Below are positions 17,016 to 26,052 of a stretch of DNA of 64,000 nt, one piece after another. The notes under the pieces were generated by a model, which ran no database searches, was not told the origin of the DNA, and saw nothing but the letters and a program-made list of their open reading frames with translations. Made by a program: the position numbers and the translations under genes. This stretch comes from Pedobacter sp. PAMC26386 (lineage in GTDB: Bacteria; Bacteroidota; Bacteroidia; Sphingobacteriales; Sphingobacteriaceae), in the NCBI GenBank assembly GCA_014302835.1, contig CP060294.1, positions 3,869,067 through 3,933,066 of the forward strand. The letters run 5' to 3'. Every line of letters begins with the position of its first letter. The first letter of the stretch is position 1.

Positions 17016-17050
17016 AAAAAAAGCGTTCCGGTAACCGGAACGCTTTTTTT
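17016..17050. terminator. bidirectional rho-independent terminator
   Basis: Perfect stem AAAAAAAGCGTTCCGG / CCGGAACGCTTTTTTT with a 3-base TAA-containing loop. T-runs on both strands let it end the small gene from the left and rplI from the right. Confidence 0.93.
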
Positions 17051-17069
17051 ATATTCGTTTAAGATGAGA

Positions 17070-17513
17070 TTACTCAGCTACAACTGCGAAAGGAACTTTA
17101 ACTTTCACTTCTTTGTGCAAGTTTAAGTTAGCGATATATTCACCAACAAATTTAGGTTCAGTTTCGAAAGTGATACGGCGACGGTCAACATCAAAACCTT
17201 GTTGTTTTAATGCATCTGCAATCATAATAGTGTTTACTGCACCAAAGATTTTACCAGTTTCACCAGCTTTAGCACCGATACTCAATTTAACATCTGCTAA
17301 ACGAGTTGCGATACCTTCAGCATCTTTCTTAATTTTATCTTGTTTAAACGCTGCTTGTTTCAAATTCTCTGCTAATACTTTCTTAGCAGATGGAGTAGCT
17401 AAAGCACCGAATCCTTGTGGGATAAGGTAGTTACGTCCGTAACCTGGCTTTACGTTTACAATATCATCTTTCTCTCCAAGAGATTTGATGTCCTGTTTTA
17501 ATATAATTTCCAT
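17070..17513 (-). CDS. rplI: 50S ribosomal protein L9
   Basis: A 147-residue L9 with the N-terminal MEIILKQDIKSLGEKDDIVNV and GYGRNYLIPQGFGALAT (RNA-binding), the connecting alpha-helix and the C-terminal domain (GKIFGAVNTIMIADALKQQG). Last gene of the rpsF-rpsR-rplI operon, 9 bases after rpsR, ending at a bidirectional terminator. Confidence 0.98.
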   Translation of the reverse strand: MEIILKQDIKSLGEKDDIVNVKPGYGRNYLIPQGFGALATPSAKKVLAENLKQAAFKQDKIKKDAEGIATRLADVKLSIGAKAGETGKIFGAVNTIMIADALKQQGFDVDRRRITFETEPKFVGEYIANLNLHKEVKVKVPFAVVAE

Positions 17514-17522
17514 GTTCAGCTC

Positions 17523-17786
17523 TTATTTTAATTGGTCAGCAACGAAAGGTAACAAACCAATGTGGCGAGAACGTTTAACCGCTTGAGCCACTTTACGTTG
17601 AAATTTCAATGAAGTACCGGTTAAGCGGCGAGGTAAAATTTTACCTTGATCATTGATGAATTTTAACAAAAAGTTTGCGTCTTTATAATCGATATATTTA
17701 ATACCATTTTTTTTGAAACGGCAATATTTTTTTCTGTTATCGTCCACTTTTGGAGCGGTAACATATTGTATCTGATCTTTAGCCAT
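17523..17786 (-). CDS. rpsR: 30S ribosomal protein S18
   Basis: An 87-residue S18: KYCRFKKNGIKYIDYKDANFL, GKILPRRLTGTSLKFQRKVAQAVKRSRHIGLLPF. Its ATG overlaps the rpsF stop by one base, so the two are translationally coupled. In E. coli S6 and S18 form a heterodimer on 16S rRNA, matching the adjacency seen here. Confidence 0.98.
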   Translation of the reverse strand: MAKDQIQYVTAPKVDDNRKKYCRFKKNGIKYIDYKDANFLLKFINDQGKILPRRLTGTSLKFQRKVAQAVKRSRHIGLLPFVADQLK

Positions 17787-18148
17787 TATGCTGCAGCCTC
17801 CTCTTTCTTAGGTTTTTTGTTAAAAGCACCACTGCGTTTCTTCTCATTATAAGCAACCGCGTGACGGTCTAATCTAATGGTAAGGAAACGAAGAACACGC
17901 TCATCGCGTTTTAGTTCTAATTCCAATTTGTTAATTAATTCACCTGAAGATTTGTATTCTGTAAGGTGGAAAAATCCGCTTGCTTTTTTTTCAATCGGAT
18001 ACGCTAATTTTCTCAAACCCCAATTGTCCTCTTGAACAATTTCGGCACCGCTGTCAGTGATCATTTTGCTGAATTTCGCTAATGCTTCTTTCGCAACTTC
18101 TTCTGACAACAACGGGGTAAGAACGATAACAGTTTCGTACTGATTCAT
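17786..18148 (-). CDS. rpsF: 30S ribosomal protein S6
   Basis: A 120-residue S6: MNQYETVIVLTPLLSEE, EDNWGLRKLAYPIEKKASGFFHLTEY, LELELKRDERVLRFLTIRLDRHAVAYNEKK, then a lysine/alanine-rich tail. First gene of the operon; binds 16S rRNA with S18. A well-formed promoter stands 44 bases upstream. Confidence 0.98.
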   Translation of the reverse strand: MNQYETVIVLTPLLSEEVAKEALAKFSKMITDSGAEIVQEDNWGLRKLAYPIEKKASGFFHLTEYKSSGELINKLELELKRDERVLRFLTIRLDRHAVAYNEKKRSGAFNKKPKKEEAAA

Positions 18149-18192
18149 TGTTATGATTATTTTATGTTAAATCCCGTGGTTAAACAGGGATG

Positions 18193-18223
18193 CAAACTTA
18201 GGAATAATTTTCTACAATTCAAA
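18193..18223 (-). promoter_or_regulatory. rpsF operon promoter
   Basis: Minus strand: TTTG -33 box (18223-18220), 19-base spacer, TAAGTTTG -7 box (18200-18193). Both boxes fit the Bacteroidota housekeeping consensus. Confidence 0.75.
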
Positions 18224-18227
18224 ACAT

Positions 18228-19472
18228 TTAAAGCTTACCAAACAGGTAATTAACACCAATCCTGTAGCGCTGAACACCAATACTAAAGTTACCATAATTT
18301 GTTATCGGAGAAGAAAAGGCATAACCAGCCGAAAATTCGATCTTTTTATTGAATACGACACCAGCTGTAAAAGGTAAAGTAAAATAGAATTTTTCTAATT
18401 CTACGGCATTCTCCGTCGTTTCACTATCCTTTCTAAAGTCATTAAATACCACGAGTTGGTTATTTTTATAGTTCGAAAAATTCAGACCAATTCCACCACT
18501 TGCAAATATTTTCATACGGTTAGCATTATAGATATTATAGATAACCTGCGGTGACAACGAGATATTTAACTGTTCAAAAGAGTGAACAGCTTCAGATGGG
18601 TATTGATAATCAGATTTTCTGGAAATTTCATTCTTACTATTGGCAATCGACAGCTCAGCCCGGTAAATAACTTTACCAATAGCCGGATTTGCAAAAAAAT
18701 CGAATCCCCCAGTAAACAACGGTGTATAAGCAGTTTTATTAACCGCATTTGGACCTGCAAAGAAATGACTACCTGTATAACTCGCTTTGCTAATATTCAA
18801 TCCCGCTCCTGCAAAAAACCTGATTTGTGTAAGAGTTGACTTTATAACTTTCTGATCATTAATTGCTGCCGCTACCGCTATCAGATCAGTTTCACTATAT
18901 TTCAAAGTCGTTATCTTTTTTATTTGTCGTTCCGGGCTAAATTTATGACTGACCTGCGCCAGTTGCCTGATATACTGGACCCCAGCTATCATCTTATTAT
19001 CATCGTTAGCATCTAAGTATACCTGCCTGATCAATTCATAGGGCACAGTACCATCTTTTTCCAAAAGGTAGAATCTTTGCTTCATTCCATCCGTATAAGA
19101 AAACAAAACAACGTTCTGACCAGCCTGTAACACTTTCAAAAACACAACCTCTTTTTTTGTTGTGTTATCAGGCCCTACCGAAAGGTGATCAATCTCTGTC
19201 CTGCTCATACTAATATTTACCTCATACCGCTGATAAACTTCAAATCCTTCAATAGCCCATGATAAAGCATTATTTACCGTGAAATTCTGAGCATCTGCCC
19301 CCAGATTAACTCTAAAAGTAAATGAAGTCGGATTTTGTAATCGTTCTTTATAGTCAATATACCCCTTAAGTGTATCTTTAACATTAGTTACAACATATCC
19401 TTTTTGGAAGTTAGACTGTCCAAAAGACAGTATTGGTATGCCTATTAAAAGGCCGAGAAGAAAGCGTTTCAT
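18228..19472 (-). CDS. exported outer-membrane beta-barrel protein, unknown function
   Basis: A 414-residue protein starting MKRFLLGLLIGIPILSFGQS, a signal peptide; the ATG at 19472 is preferred to one 27 bases upstream for this reason. The N-terminal ~190 residues are a non-barrel domain (KGYVVTNVKDTLKGYIDYKERL ... VPYELIRQVYLDAND), seen in Bacteroidota proteins that act on complexes at the outer membrane. The rest has barrel-like strands (IRFFAGAGLNISKASY, GGFDFFANPAIGKVIYRAELSI, GIGLNFSNYK, FTAGVVFNKKIEFSAGYAF, RYRIGVNYLFGKL). No ligand can be inferred. It lies beside, and in the same direction as, a TonB receptor. Confidence 0.7.
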   Translation of the reverse strand: MKRFLLGLLIGIPILSFGQSNFQKGYVVTNVKDTLKGYIDYKERLQNPTSFTFRVNLGADAQNFTVNNALSWAIEGFEVYQRYEVNISMSRTEIDHLSVGPDNTTKKEVVFLKVLQAGQNVVLFSYTDGMKQRFYLLEKDGTVPYELIRQVYLDANDDNKMIAGVQYIRQLAQVSHKFSPERQIKKITTLKYSETDLIAVAAAINDQKVIKSTLTQIRFFAGAGLNISKASYTGSHFFAGPNAVNKTAYTPLFTGGFDFFANPAIGKVIYRAELSIANSKNEISRKSDYQYPSEAVHSFEQLNISLSPQVIYNIYNANRMKIFASGGIGLNFSNYKNNQLVVFNDFRKDSETTENAVELEKFYFTLPFTAGVVFNKKIEFSAGYAFSSPITNYGNFSIGVQRYRIGVNYLFGKL

Positions 19473-19545
19473 GAATTCAATAAAATTTAAAGAGAACAAA
19501 TCTATAAATTAAAAACGAATACTTAATAAGTAAATTTATTTCTCA

Positions 19546-22017
19546 TTAAAACGAAGTTATTAATTTAAATCCAATACTTCTTCCCATACTTTGTATACCT
19601 CTATACCCATTTGAAGACTGCTCATAATTTTCAAAATACTTAAGCCTGCTCAAATTAGACTGATAAGTTTCATTAAATAAATTGTTAGCCTGCACTTGCA
19701 ACTGGATAGTATGTTTCTTTGAATAGTTAATTGTTGTTCCGGCAGCTACATTGAAAAGAATATAAGATGAAGTAGCAGTCTCTGTATCATTTAAAGCTAA
19801 ATAGCGGTTTTGTGCTCCGTTATACTCAGTTTCAAATCTTAAGTTTAGATTAGAAAATAGCTTTGAATGCAGACTGAAATCCTGCGCAATACTACTCAAT
19901 AGCCTCACTGGCGGAATCAATGGTAAATACTCACCATCCGTTTTCTTACCTTTAAACATAGCCTTTTTGTTATAGCCATAAATCATAGAAAAAGAATTAT
20001 CAAAAGAAAAACCTTTCCATGCAGCCGGATGAAGATTAACAGTACCTTCAAATCCATAAAGTTGTGCCGAGGACTGCTGATATTGATAAGTTTTGTCTCC
20101 CTGTGCATTGATCAGTGGATTACCATCTGCATCTAATAGCAGACTCAGGTAAATATAATTCTGAATGTTATTGTTAAAAATGCTGAATGACATTGATAAA
20201 TCTTTAAACGTAATATCTGTACCGATATCCTCCTGCAAAGAGAATTCAGGTTTAAAATCCCGGTTTCCCCGATAAATGATATGTGCTCCCGGATCTAATC
20301 CGTTAGAAGCAAATTCCGTAATACTCGGTGCCCGATAACCTCTGGCAATATTTGCCTTAAGACTTACCTGGTCATTGATCTGATAGGTGGTTCCTAAACT
20401 TAATGACACCCCACCAAAAGTTTTACTAAAAGAAGGGAACTGCAACTTAGCATCTGGAATTTCGGCAAGTGAGACATGTTGCCCAAATCCGGTCTGTGCA
20501 TTGGTCGCAGTATAAAAATCACTTGCATTTAAATGCCGCAAATCGTATCGGATCCCCCCTCCAATTGTCCAACGCTCATATTTCCACTTCGCAAACAGAT
20601 AAGCTCCAGCATCAAACAGATTATAATCTGGAATTGGGAAATCTGTTGCATCCTTATTCAAGTTATTCTGATACATCCCATTTACACCAACAGTGAATTC
20701 CGTGTTCAGTATTTTAGGCGCATTATATTTCACACCATAATTTGCCGTATTCAACCGCACAAACATACCAGCCTGATCTGTCATCGTTGGGTGATTATAC
20801 TCTCTTCGAATATTCTGCTGAAAAGCCAGCATGAAATCTATATCCCCTTTTCCTATTGCATAATGGTTATTACTATAAATACGGTAATGCTGAATATGCT
20901 GATGCAAAGGACTAAGCTGATAAGAATTTAACATCCCCTCAGAGACAATAGGGCGGTTTTTGATATCATCCAGATCCCCTTCATAGATTTGCTGCGTAAA
21001 TTTCCGTGTCAATGAATCACGGCTGCCATCGGGAATACCTTGTATATTATCATAAAGAGTCACATTGAAAGTTGAATTCCCTTTACTATTCTGGTAACGG
21101 ATAGTACCGGATGCATTTGTTTCACGAAAACCAGTATTATAAACACGGCCATCGACAGCATTACTGTAATTTTTAGCAATACGATAGGAACCCCGCAAAG
21201 CAAAAGACCAATGGTCATTTGCATAAAACAGGCCCAAACCATTTCCAATTAGTCCATTATTACTCTGATATTCAGAGAGAAACTTACCATGCAGAAGACC
21301 ATCATTAACGGCAGGCATTGAAGACATCAGGCTAACCACCCCTGCAAGCGCATCACTTCCATACATCAAACTTGCGGGCCCCTTAATCACTTCAGAACGT
21401 TCAATATTATAAGCATCTACCTCAATACCATGTTCATCGCCCCATTGTTGCCCTTCCTGACGAATTCCGTCATACAAAGTAAGCACCCTGTTATAACCTA
21501 ACCCCCTAATGAATGGCTTAGATATATTAGGCCCGGTTTTTACCGCGTTAAGTCCCGGAACATTTCGAACCAGTACATCTATAATATTACTCTCAGACGA
21601 CTGTTCAATCTTTTTTTTAGAAACGCTGACAATGGGTACAGGGTTTTCTCTTGTGAGCGTAGCCCTGGAAACACCAGTTACCACAACTTCACTCAATGCA
21701 TCCGATTTAGTGTCCAGTAATATTTCATAAAATAATTTAGTCGTATCAATTAGCACCGTATCCGTTTTGTATCCCAGAGAAGAGACCAAAAGTTTTCCAG
21801 CATTCAACTGCTGAGGGATAGACAATTTGAATTTCCCTTGCTTATCGGCAACAACTGCCCGTTTATGATTTTTGAGTCTAATATTACTACTTCCAATAGC
21901 TTCATTACTATTAATATCCTTCACCACACCAGAAATTTCAATATCCTGTGCCATTGCTCCGGCAGAAGAAAGCAAGCACGAAATGATCACCAATTGTTTA
22001 AAAACGAGTTTTAGCAT
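19546..22017 (-). CDS. TonB-dependent receptor, metal-uptake candidate
   Basis: An 823-residue outer-membrane receptor: signal peptide, carboxypeptidase-like domain (IEISGVVKDINSNEAIGSSNIRL, residues ~25-110), plug (VPIVSVSKKKIEQSSESNIIDVLVRNVPGLNAV ... FIRGLGYNRVLTLYDGIRQEGQQWGDEHGIEVD) and a 22-strand barrel ending GRSIGFKLITSF. The plug has the acid/histidine stretch QQWGDEHGIE, shared with receptors for metal complexes (inference from the motif, not proof). The promoter carries a DtxR-type palindrome, supporting metal regulation. Iron, manganese or zinc complexes are candidates. Confidence 0.85.
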   Translation of the reverse strand: MLKLVFKQLVIISCLLSSAGAMAQDIEISGVVKDINSNEAIGSSNIRLKNHKRAVVADKQGKFKLSIPQQLNAGKLLVSSLGYKTDTVLIDTTKLFYEILLDTKSDALSEVVVTGVSRATLTRENPVPIVSVSKKKIEQSSESNIIDVLVRNVPGLNAVKTGPNISKPFIRGLGYNRVLTLYDGIRQEGQQWGDEHGIEVDAYNIERSEVIKGPASLMYGSDALAGVVSLMSSMPAVNDGLLHGKFLSEYQSNNGLIGNGLGLFYANDHWSFALRGSYRIAKNYSNAVDGRVYNTGFRETNASGTIRYQNSKGNSTFNVTLYDNIQGIPDGSRDSLTRKFTQQIYEGDLDDIKNRPIVSEGMLNSYQLSPLHQHIQHYRIYSNNHYAIGKGDIDFMLAFQQNIRREYNHPTMTDQAGMFVRLNTANYGVKYNAPKILNTEFTVGVNGMYQNNLNKDATDFPIPDYNLFDAGAYLFAKWKYERWTIGGGIRYDLRHLNASDFYTATNAQTGFGQHVSLAEIPDAKLQFPSFSKTFGGVSLSLGTTYQINDQVSLKANIARGYRAPSITEFASNGLDPGAHIIYRGNRDFKPEFSLQEDIGTDITFKDLSMSFSIFNNNIQNYIYLSLLLDADGNPLINAQGDKTYQYQQSSAQLYGFEGTVNLHPAAWKGFSFDNSFSMIYGYNKKAMFKGKKTDGEYLPLIPPVRLLSSIAQDFSLHSKLFSNLNLRFETEYNGAQNRYLALNDTETATSSYILFNVAAGTTINYSKKHTIQLQVQANNLFNETYQSNLSRLKYFENYEQSSNGYRGIQSMGRSIGFKLITSF

Positions 22018-22043
22018 AATTACATCTTATTTTTTAGTTCATG

Positions 22044-22072
22044 CAAACATAATAAATTAGATTAATCTAATT
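22044..22072 (-). promoter_or_regulatory. -7 box plus 18-bp palindrome upstream of the TonB receptor
   Basis: The minus strand has TATGTTTG (22051-22044, fits TAnnTTTG). Only 3 bases further upstream is a perfect 18-bp palindrome, AATTAGATTAATCTAATT (22055-22072), in the normal position of the spacer/-33 region. Its TTAG-N6-CTAA core has the geometry of DtxR/IdeR-type operators. Binding there would block RNA polymerase. Confidence 0.65.
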
Positions 22073-22228
22073 ATATTTATTGTATGATACAAATAATTAA
22101 AACACAACTCGACTAATCACTCTGATACAACCAATTGTGCCTAATGATGACCAATACCTCCTTCTCTTTCATTTTATTTTGCTCAAAATCCCTTATGCTC
22201 CGTAAAAAATTTCTAATTTCGCATTGAA

Positions 22229-24070
22229 ATGGAAAATTTTATTGTCTCGGCTCGTAAGTATCGTCCGGCAACGTTTGAAACCGTTGTAGGACAAAACCAC
22301 ATTACCGGAACTTTAAAAAATGCGATCAAGAATAATCAGCTTGCCCAGGCATTTCTTTTTTGCGGTCCGAGAGGTGTAGGTAAAACGACTTGTGCAAGGA
22401 TTCTTGCCAAAACTATTAACTGTACCAATCTAACCAGTGAAGTAGAGGCTTGCGGAACCTGTGAATCTTGCGTTTCCTTTCAAACCGGTCATTCTTTCAA
22501 TTTTCATGAACTGGATGCTGCCTCTAATAACTCAGTAGACGATATTCGCAGCCTGATAGAACAGGTTCGTATCCCACCACAAGCAGGTAAATACAAAATC
22601 TATATCATAGATGAGGTGCACATGCTTTCAGCAAATGCATTTAATGCATTCCTGAAAACATTAGAAGAACCCCCTTCTTATGCCATATTTATATTAGCGA
22701 CAACAGAAAAACACAAGATTTTACCAACCATTCTTTCGCGTTGTCAGATTTTTGACTTCAACAGAATCCAGGTAGATGATATTTCCAGCCACCTGAATAA
22801 GATTGCTATCCGTGAGCAAATCACTGTAGAAGCAGATGGACTACATATTATTGCGCAAAAGGCCGATGGTGGTTTGCGTGATGCACTTTCCATGTTTGAT
22901 CAGATTGTTAGTTATACTAATAAGAATCTGACTTATAAATCAGTGATCGACAACCTGAATATCCTGGATTACGATTACTATTTCAAGCTAACACAATACC
23001 TGAACGACGCAAACGTAAGTCTGGCGCTCGTTTTATTCGATGAAATTCTGAATAATGGTTTTGATGGAAACAACTTCATCAACGGATTGGCAAGTCACTT
23101 GCGAAACTTACTGGTTAGCAAAGACCCGCAAACGGTTAAACTACTGGAAGTCAGTGAAAATATAAAACAGAAATATATTTCACAAAGTCAGCAGATACAA
23201 GTATCGTTTATTCTTACGGCACTCAATTTAGCTAATCAATGTGACCTTACTTATAAAAACAGCAAGAACCAGCGACTGCAGGTAGAACTCGCACTGATTA
23301 AAATGTGCCACATTCCATCAGTACTGCAGCTTGCACAACTCCCTCATACAGCTTCTACAACAGCAACTGACACAGATCAGACTAAAAAAAAAACTGATGT
23401 AAAAACTGAAACTCCTGCGAATACAGAAAGGCCTGAGCCTCTGCCACCTCCCGTAGGAATGACTATTAAACCTGTAGAAACGACCTCTAAGCAAACTCCA
23501 CCAGAAGTCTCCGTTATTCCGCCCAGTACTAATCGTGTGTCTGTAACCCCGAATTTAAATTCTGTTAACAAGATTGCTTTAAAACCAAACATCATCGGAA
23601 ATACTGCTGGAGGAATGCTGATTCCTTCATTGACAGCACTCGCAAACGCTGCCGGAGGCATAGAAAGCGATGAACCAAAATTCGTATTCGGGGAAGACAA
23701 AGAACCTTTTACTCATGAAGAGCTTATGGTGCTATGGAAGGAATATGTACAGAAAACCAAAGAAGAAAATAAAATCAACTTCTATACTATTCTGACCACC
23801 AATGATCCAGAACTAACCAGGCCTGATCAAATTACTGTATCCATTACCAACCTCGCACAGGAAAGCATTCTTCAGAATGAGTTGGTCGAATTTCTGAATT
23901 TCCTGAGAACCAGACTGAAGAACTTCAGTGTAGGAATCGTCACGAAAAGAGTAGAGAACAAAATTGAAAACCGATTATATACCAGTATCGAAAAATACCA
24001 TTACCTTTTAGAGAAGAACCCCAAACTGGAAGATATGCGTAAACGTCTTAATCTAGATTTGTTACCTTAA
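22229..24070 (+). CDS. dnaX: DNA polymerase III subunit gamma/tau
   Basis: A 613-residue clamp-loader ATPase. Walker A GPRGVGKT (46-53), four-cysteine zinc module Cys65, 75, 78, 81, DEVHM Walker B, LATTEKHKILPTILSRC sensor/arginine-finger region, and the C-terminal tau-like part with a Pro/Thr-rich linker (~370-480). It loads the sliding clamp at the replication fork. No frameshift slippery site is obvious. Its last 9 bases overlap a convergent gene. A near-consensus -7 box (TAATTTCG) ends 7 bases before the ATG. Confidence 0.95.
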   Translation: MENFIVSARKYRPATFETVVGQNHITGTLKNAIKNNQLAQAFLFCGPRGVGKTTCARILAKTINCTNLTSEVEACGTCESCVSFQTGHSFNFHELDAASNNSVDDIRSLIEQVRIPPQAGKYKIYIIDEVHMLSANAFNAFLKTLEEPPSYAIFILATTEKHKILPTILSRCQIFDFNRIQVDDISSHLNKIAIREQITVEADGLHIIAQKADGGLRDALSMFDQIVSYTNKNLTYKSVIDNLNILDYDYYFKLTQYLNDANVSLALVLFDEILNNGFDGNNFINGLASHLRNLLVSKDPQTVKLLEVSENIKQKYISQSQQIQVSFILTALNLANQCDLTYKNSKNQRLQVELALIKMCHIPSVLQLAQLPHTASTTATDTDQTKKKTDVKTETPANTERPEPLPPPVGMTIKPVETTSKQTPPEVSVIPPSTNRVSVTPNLNSVNKIALKPNIIGNTAGGMLIPSLTALANAAGGIESDEPKFVFGEDKEPFTHEELMVLWKEYVQKTKEENKINFYTILTTNDPELTRPDQITVSITNLAQESILQNELVEFLNFLRTRLKNFSVGIVTKRVENKIENRLYTSIEKYHYLLEKNPKLEDMRKRLNLDLLP

Positions 24071-24487
24071 TTTCGGTTCATCATTGATCGGATAGCCTTC
24101 TTCATCCAGATCTGTCCGGTCATCCTCAGCTGTTCTCGCCAAAAATTCATCCTCCGGATTCACCTCTACAATATGCCCATGATCAATATGCATGCCTTGA
24201 TTATCCAGCTCAGCCTTCCTTTTCTCAGCCCACGTGGCATATTCGTCTCCGACATAAGGATTAGCCTCATCATAGTCTGAATTTTCATCACCTCCATTCT
24301 CTGCAGTCGTATCATATGGAAGCGGATGATCATAGTCCTTATCCGCCCCCTTTACATCAAGCTCGTAACTATTTTTCTCCTTATTAAAAGACAACTGGTT
24401 AAAATCTTTTGTCTCTCCTAAGTCAGAATTATGGAGTTTGTCCCCAGATCCTTTGCCTTCAGTGGCATTATTTGCGTCTGTAACCAT
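24062..24487 (-). CDS. highly acidic protein of unknown function
   Basis: A 141-residue, low-hydrophobicity protein with dense Asp/Glu (YDEANPYVGDEYATWAEKRK, NPEDEFLARTAEDDRTDLDEEGYPIND). No signal peptide or membrane segment. Composition suggests a disordered or salt-bridged regulator, or a nucleic-acid-mimic. No family recognised. It is convergent with dnaX (9-base overlap). The presence of an ATG and an uninterrupted frame with consistent composition supports a real gene but at moderate confidence. Confidence 0.55.
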   Translation of the reverse strand: MVTDANNATEGKGSGDKLHNSDLGETKDFNQLSFNKEKNSYELDVKGADKDYDHPLPYDTTAENGGDENSDYDEANPYVGDEYATWAEKRKAELDNQGMHIDHGHIVEVNPEDEFLARTAEDDRTDLDEEGYPINDEPKLR

Positions 24488-24576
24488 AGCTTAATGTTTT
24501 ATGTCAATATAACGTTACTTAATCTTCATTTGTTTTGGTAATTTACGCGAAAATGAGGCGATAAACTCAAAATTTA

Positions 24577-24584
24577 TATCTTTG
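24577..24584 (+). promoter_or_regulatory. -7 box of the isocitrate dehydrogenase gene
   Basis: TATCTTTG matches TAnnTTTG, 32 bases before the icd ATG at 24617. No clear -33 box at normal distance. Confidence 0.5.
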
Positions 24585-24616
24585 TTTTTTTATAAAGTTA
24601 AAATTGAAACCATAAT

Positions 24617-25852
24617 ATGTCTGTACAAAAAATTAAAGTAGACCAGCCAGTTGTAGAGTTAGATGGTGATGAGATGACCCGTATCATCTGGAAATTCATT
24701 AAAGATAAACTGATTTTACCTTATCTTGATCTTGATATTAAATATTATGATCTTGGTATAGAATACCGTGATGAGACTAATGATCAGGTAACCATTGATT
24801 CAGCTGAAGCCATTAAAAAATATGGTGTAGGTATCAAATGTGCTACTATTACTCCTGATGAAGACCGTGTAAAAGAATTTAATTTAAAACAAATGTGGAA
24901 ATCACCAAACGGAACCATCCGTAATATCTTAGATGGTACTGTTTTCCGTGAGCCAATTGTGATGAGCAATGTTCCTCGTTTAGTGCCAAACTGGACTGCA
25001 CCAATATGTATCGGTCGTCACGCCTTTGGTGACCAATACCGTGCTACAGATTTAGTAACTAAAGGTAAAGGTAAACTTACCCTGACATTTACTCCTGAGG
25101 ATGGTGGTGAAGTTCAGTCATTTGATGTATACAACTTTAAAGGTGATGGTGTTGCTTTAGCAATGTACAACACTGATGAGAGTATCCGTGGTTTTGCACA
25201 TGCATGTTTCAATCAGGCATTAATAAAAAAATGGCCTTTATACTTATCTACAAAAAATACGATCCTTAAAAAATACGATGGTCGTTTCAAAGATATCTTC
25301 CAGGAGATCTACGAAAATGATTTCTTAGCTAAATTTAAAGAAGCAGGTATTACTTATGAGCACCGTTTAATCGATGACATGGTAGCTTCTGCCTTGAAAT
25401 GGAATGGTAACTTTGTTTGGGCTTGTAAAAACTATGATGGAGACGTTCAGTCTGACACGGTTGCACAAGGATTTGGTTCATTAGGCTTAATGACCTCTGT
25501 ATTAGTGACACCAGACGGAAAAACGATGGAAGCTGAAGCAGCACATGGTACAGTGACACGTCACTACCGTGATCACCAAGCTGGAAAACCAACTTCTACC
25601 AACCCTATTGCTTCTATCTTTGCATGGACAAGAGGATTAGAATTCCGTGGTGTATTAGATAACAACCAGCCATTAATTAACTTCTGTCATGCTTTAGAGC
25701 AGGTTTGTATTGAAACTGTTGAAAGCGGAAAAATGACTAAAGATTTAGCTGTTTGTATCCATGGTAACAAAGTAGAACATGGTAAACATTACTTATATAC
25801 TGAAGAATTCTTAGCAGCGATTGACGAGAACTTACAATCGAAATTAGCTTAA
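24617..25852 (+). CDS. icd: NADP-dependent isocitrate dehydrogenase (eukaryotic-type)
   Basis: A 411-residue protein of the homodimeric IDH type II family seen in eukaryotes and many Bacteroidota: KVDQPVVELDGDEMTRIIWKF at the start, RNILDGTVFREPIV, IGRHAFGDQYRATD (isocitrate/phosphate contacts), and MTSVLVTPDGKTMEAEAAHGTVTRHYRDH with the NADP and Mg site. It decarboxylates isocitrate to 2-oxoglutarate. Ends in a strong hairpin terminator at 25878-25911. Confidence 0.96.
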   Translation: MSVQKIKVDQPVVELDGDEMTRIIWKFIKDKLILPYLDLDIKYYDLGIEYRDETNDQVTIDSAEAIKKYGVGIKCATITPDEDRVKEFNLKQMWKSPNGTIRNILDGTVFREPIVMSNVPRLVPNWTAPICIGRHAFGDQYRATDLVTKGKGKLTLTFTPEDGGEVQSFDVYNFKGDGVALAMYNTDESIRGFAHACFNQALIKKWPLYLSTKNTILKKYDGRFKDIFQEIYENDFLAKFKEAGITYEHRLIDDMVASALKWNGNFVWACKNYDGDVQSDTVAQGFGSLGLMTSVLVTPDGKTMEAEAAHGTVTRHYRDHQAGKPTSTNPIASIFAWTRGLEFRGVLDNNQPLINFCHALEQVCIETVESGKMTKDLAVCIHGNKVEHGKHYLYTEEFLAAIDENLQSKLA

Positions 25853-25877
25853 TTACTCAGGTAAATAAATTGATTTA

Positions 25878-25911
25878 AAAGGGCCCTGATCTTAATTGAT
25901 CAGGGCCCTTT
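25878..25911. terminator. terminator after icd
   Basis: Perfect 14-bp stem (AAAGGGCCCTGATC / GATCAGGGCCCTTT) with a 6-base loop. T-tract is short (CATTTGA), so termination may be helped by the very stable stem. Confidence 0.8.
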
Positions 25912-26052
25912 CATTTGAATCTTATGTAATAATCCTGTCTCACAATTGCTAATACAGTTCAAAGTGTACATTTAAACAGCCAGCGAAAAAAATATATTTT
26001 TCCCAAAACATCCTTTTAACTAACTTGTTAACAAAATATTGACCTCATAACT

